Part shown: piece after piece, positions 61,522 to 64,000 of the stretch | Layout: the number at the start of each line of letters is the position of its first letter | Position numbering within the stretch: the first letter of the stretch is position 1 | Origin: JBBQER01 sp052148155 | GTDB lineage: Bacteria; Actinomycetota; Acidimicrobiia; IMCC26256; PALSA-610 | Direction of reading: 5' to 3' | NCBI GenBank assembly: GCA_052148155.1 | Contig: JBKQIY010000144.1 | Location: forward strand, 6,744-70,743 | Length of the DNA: 64,000 bases | Program-made: the position numbers and the translations under genes | Notes under the pieces: generated by a model | Seen by the model: only the letters and a program-made list of their open reading frames with translations | What the model was told of the DNA's origin: nothing | The model's database searches: none

Positions 61522-62477
61522 ATGCGGACCTTCAGCGGCTCCCACCACCAACGATTCGCCCTGTACCACTCGACCGTCTCGGCCAGCGCTTCGTCGAGGC
61601 TGCGTTCCCGCCGCCATCCGAGCGCACGGATCTTGGAGATGTCGACCGAGTAGCGCCGATCGTGTCCGAGGCGGTCAGCGACGTATTCGACAAGTTCTTC
61701 GCCCCGGCCAACCAACGCGAGCAGCTTGTCGACAAGCACCCGGTTCGGGGTCTCGTTTCCGGCACCGATGTTGTAGATCTCGCCCGGTTCGCCGCGACGC
61801 AACGCGAGTTGCACACCCGCGCAATGGTCATCGACGTAGATCCAGTCGCGCTCGTTCAGCCCGTCACCGTAGAGCGGGACCGACGCACCGTCGAGCAGGT
61901 TGGTCGTGAAGAGCGGAATCACCTTCTCGGGATATTGGTAGGGCCCGAAGTTGTTGGTGCAGCGGGTCACGACGACCGGCAACCCGTACGTGTGATGGTA
62001 CGACAACGCGATCAGATCCGAACCGGCCTTCGACGCAGAGTACGGAGACCGCGGCTCGAGCGGGTCGGACTCGGTCGACGATCCGACCTCGACGGACCCG
62101 TACACCTCATCGGTCCCGATGTGGACGACGCGTCCGATCTCGAGGCGGCGGGCCGTGTCCATCACGATATTGGTGCCGAAACAGTTGGTGTGCACGAAGT
62201 CGTCGGGCCCTGCGATCGACCGATCAACATGACTCTCGGCCGCGAAATGTACGACAGCATCATGGTTGGCCATCGCGTCTTCGAGCGAAGCCGGATCGCA
62301 GATGTTTCCCTTCACGAATCGAACGCGCGGGTCGTCGTCGACGTCGCGTAACGTCGAAAGATTTCCCGCGTAGGTGAGCGCGTCGTACACCGTGACCTCG
62401 TCATCGGTGTTCGCGAGCAAGAAACGGACGAAGTTCGATCCGATGAAACCGGCACCGCCGGTGACGAACACCTTCAC
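61518..62477 (-). CDS. rfbB: dTDP-glucose 4,6-dehydratase
   Basis: A 319-residue extended SDR: VFVTGGAGFIGSNFVR binds NAD, FAAESHVDRSI is diagnostic, TDEVYGS carries the catalytic Asp-Glu pair, and YSASKAGSD the Tyr/Lys. NNFGPYQYPEKVIP and ERDWIYVDDHC finish the family pattern. The GTG used is the nearest start to the Rossmann fold; another GTG seven codons earlier is possible. Neither has a clear ribosome site. It converts dTDP-glucose to the 4-keto-6-deoxy sugar for rfbD. Confidence 0.94.
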   Translation of the reverse strand: MKVFVTGGAGFIGSNFVRFLLANTDDEVTVYDALTYAGNLSTLRDVDDDPRVRFVKGNICDPASLEDAMANHDAVVHFAAESHVDRSIAGPDDFVHTNCFGTNIVMDTARRLEIGRVVHIGTDEVYGSVEVGSSTESDPLEPRSPYSASKAGSDLIALSYHHTYGLPVVVTRCTNNFGPYQYPEKVIPLFTTNLLDGASVPLYGDGLNERDWIYVDDHCAGVQLALRRGEPGEIYNIGAGNETPNRVLVDKLLALVGRGEELVEYVADRLGHDRRYSVDISKIRALGWRRERSLDEALAETVEWYRANRWWWEPLKVRI

Positions 62478-62508
62478 CGTCGCACCGGCAGGCGGCACGT
62501 GACCATCG

Positions 62509-63612
62509 TCATTCCAGGTCGGCGCGGGAGTGGTCGCCGAGCACGAGCCGAGTCCCGTGCGGACGCACACCGGATCGCTCGACCTCGACATCCCGTCCGA
62601 TGAGGGAGTCCTGAATGCGGTGCACACCCTGGATCCGACTGCGTTCGAGGACAACCGAATGTTCGATTTCGGCGTCGACGAGTTCGCAGTCGGCCGCGAT
62701 AGACGTGTACGGCCCGACGTAGGTGTCGACGAGCCGCGTGCGCGCGCCGATGATGGCCGGTCCGCGCACAACTGACCCGATCAGCTCTGCGCCTTCTTCG
62801 ATGATGACCCGCCGTTCGACCCGCGACCGATCGTCGACGTGGCCGTCAACGCGATGTTCGATGGTGTCGAGCACCAGACGATTGCAATGCAGGAGCGGGT
62901 CCTTCTTGCCGGTATCTATCCACCAGCCCTGCAGGATCTCGTGGCGCACCGAGTGGCCGGTGTCGAGGAGCCGCTGAATCGCGTCGGTGATCTCCAGTTC
63001 GTCGCGGGCTGAAGGTTCGATCTCTCGGACGGCATCGTGAATCGCGGGCGAGAACAGGTATACGCCAACCAACGCGAGATCCGACGGAGGGATCGCCGGC
63101 TTTTCCACGAGCCGTACGATCTCGCCTCGCACGTCGAGCTCCACTACCCCGAAGTTCCGAGGGTCGTCGACGTGGGCGAGGAGGATCTGCGCGGCGGGAG
63201 GCGCGGCGACGGCCTCTCCGAGCTCGGGCGGACGGTCACGGGCGGCCAAGAACTTGTCGACGAACGTTTGCAGGTCGTCTTGGAGCATGTTGTCGCCGAG
63301 GTAGACAACAAAATCGTCGTCTCCGAGAAAGTCGCGGGCGATGAGCACGCAATGAGCGAGTCCCCGAGGTGCGTCCTGGTCGATATAGGTGACCTCGATC
63401 CCGAACCGGGATCCGTCGCCGACAGCCGCCCGGATCTCGCTGCCGGTCTCCCCGGTGACGATCCCGACCTCTTTGATGCCAGCCGAGGCGATCTGTTCGA
63501 TGACGTAGAACAGGATCGGCTTGTTCGCGATCGGTACGAGCTGCTTCGCACTCGTATGGGTGATGGGACGAAGCCGTGTACCGGCGCCGCCGGCGAGGAT
63601 CAGGCCCTTCAT
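62509..63612 (-). CDS. rfbA: glucose-1-phosphate thymidylyltransferase, long form
   Basis: A 367-residue nucleotidyltransferase making dTDP-glucose. LILAGGAGTRLRPITHTSAKQLVP is the nucleotide site, VYLGDNML carries a metal Asp, and GWWIDTGKKDPLLHCN is characteristic. Beyond about residue 240 it has a left-handed beta-helix tail (hexapeptide repeats such as IIGARTRLVDTYVGPYTSI), as in StrD and archaeal forms rather than the short E. coli RmlA. The ATG follows a -10-like TATTTT. First gene of the rhamnose operon. Confidence 0.93.
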   Translation of the reverse strand: MKGLILAGGAGTRLRPITHTSAKQLVPIANKPILFYVIEQIASAGIKEVGIVTGETGSEIRAAVGDGSRFGIEVTYIDQDAPRGLAHCVLIARDFLGDDDFVVYLGDNMLQDDLQTFVDKFLAARDRPPELGEAVAAPPAAQILLAHVDDPRNFGVVELDVRGEIVRLVEKPAIPPSDLALVGVYLFSPAIHDAVREIEPSARDELEITDAIQRLLDTGHSVRHEILQGWWIDTGKKDPLLHCNRLVLDTIEHRVDGHVDDRSRVERRVIIEEGAELIGSVVRGPAIIGARTRLVDTYVGPYTSIAADCELVDAEIEHSVVLERSRIQGVHRIQDSLIGRDVEVERSGVRPHGTRLVLGDHSRADLE

Positions 63613-63620
63613 CCGTGAAG

Positions 63621-63626
63621 AAAATA
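63621..63626 (-). promoter_or_regulatory. candidate -10 (TATTTT) for the rfbABD operon
   Basis: On the minus strand, TATTTT ends eight bases before the rfbA ATG, with no Shine-Dalgarno. A leaderless start is likely. Confidence 0.5.
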
Positions 63627-63668
63627 GCACGAGCCAGCCGGTCCGGTGCCTGTCGTAGCCTCGGGCCC

Positions 63669-63998
63669 ATGACCGAACGCTATGACCGAGCAGACGGCTG
63701 CGACCTGTGCGAGGCCGCGCGAATCACCCCTTGGTACTACGAAGACGACGTGTGCTGGATCGCCGAATGCGAGATCTGCGCGACGCCGATGGTCGTATGG
63801 CGGGGCCACGGGACGAACCCGCCCGCCGAACAGTTGGCTCACATGCACGCTCGGCTCGCTGACGTCGTCCAGGAACATTTCGAGTTCGACCACTATGTCG
63901 ACGACAACATGCGCAACATCCCTGATCACTACCACGCGCACGGTCGTCCGGTCGGCGGGTTCTTCGGTCACGGCATGAAGCGAAAGCAAGGCACCTGA
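63669..63998 (+). CDS. small Cys/His-rich protein, possibly HIT-like
   Basis: A 109-residue protein. Two CxxC pairs (CDLC near residue 11 and CEIC near residue 35) probably bind zinc. An aromatic segment ITPWYYEDDVCWIAECEICATPMVVWRGHG lies between and after them, and a His-rich end (DHYHAHGRPVGGFFGHG) follows. The first half resembles the opening of zinc-bearing HIT-family proteins, but the H-x-H-x-H nucleotide motif is not clear. Function open. Divergent from rfbA, 56 bases away. Confidence 0.65.
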   Translation: MTERYDRADGCDLCEAARITPWYYEDDVCWIAECEICATPMVVWRGHGTNPPAEQLAHMHARLADVVQEHFEFDHYVDDNMRNIPDHYHAHGRPVGGFFGHGMKRKQGT

Positions 63999-64000
63999 GC

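Overview
The window is high-GC DNA from a flagellated, mycothiol-producing actinobacterium, most likely of the Acidimicrobiia. That placement is an inference. It rests on a mycothiol synthase (MshD), two FadD19-like acyl-CoA ligases, a paired TrkA (CeoB/CeoC-like) module, an ABC ATPase fused to a cyclic-nucleotide domain as in mycobacteria, motAB, frequent GTG/TTG starts, and many genes whose only visible upstream signal is a TAnnnT hexamer 6-12 bases before the start. I found no tRNA, rRNA, insertion sequence, phage gene or CRISPR array.

Layout. Bases 1-2,241 hold the tail of an SRPBCC protein, an acyl-CoA synthetase and a 58-residue membrane protein. Bases 2,736-11,870 form a signalling-rich accessory stretch: a DHFR-like protein, a stand-alone cyclic-nucleotide-binding protein, a TPR/SLOG-like/class III cyclase fusion, a convergent TIR-membrane-propeller protein, a universal stress protein and an orphan response regulator. 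Bases 12,004-16,128 are a coupled cation module (P-type ATPase and two TrkA proteins). Bases 16,515-23,708 carry an ABC permease with a cNMP-domain ATPase, a fatty-acid desaturase, a lipoprotein and a second ABC exporter, separated by long gene-poor gaps; one gap of 1.3 kb holds a GGT microsatellite. Bases 23,919-27,623 are a surface-protein operon with its own archaeal/SipW-type signal peptidase.

Bases 27,785-30,811 hold a coiled-coil ATPase-like protein, a SnoaL-like protein and an unknown protein. Bases 30,816-39,013 are housekeeping genes: YyaL-like, an acyl-CoA synthetase, secernin-type dipeptidase, the tightly coupled mshD-rlmN-membrane protein operon, and nth. From 39,100 the window is dominated by amino-acid biosynthesis: hisDCBHAF, then hisI coupled to trpE, then trpC, trpF, trpB and trpA. 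Interleaved are a small acidic protein, a hydrolase with oligopeptidase B, a YgfZ protein, a two-component system and a GH1 beta-glucosidase. hisG, hisE, trpG and trpD are not in the window. motA and motB follow trpA directly, then icd. The window closes with rfbD-rfbB-rfbA (dTDP-rhamnose precursor synthesis, no rfbC seen) and a small Cys/His-rich protein.

The most distinctive content is at 3.6-9.9 kb. A cyclase with both usual purine-selecting residues replaced sits beside a free cNMP-binding protein and a membrane TIR protein. Together they look like a possible split, Pycsar-like nucleotide-signalling or defence cassette. This is an inference from domain content and proximity only.
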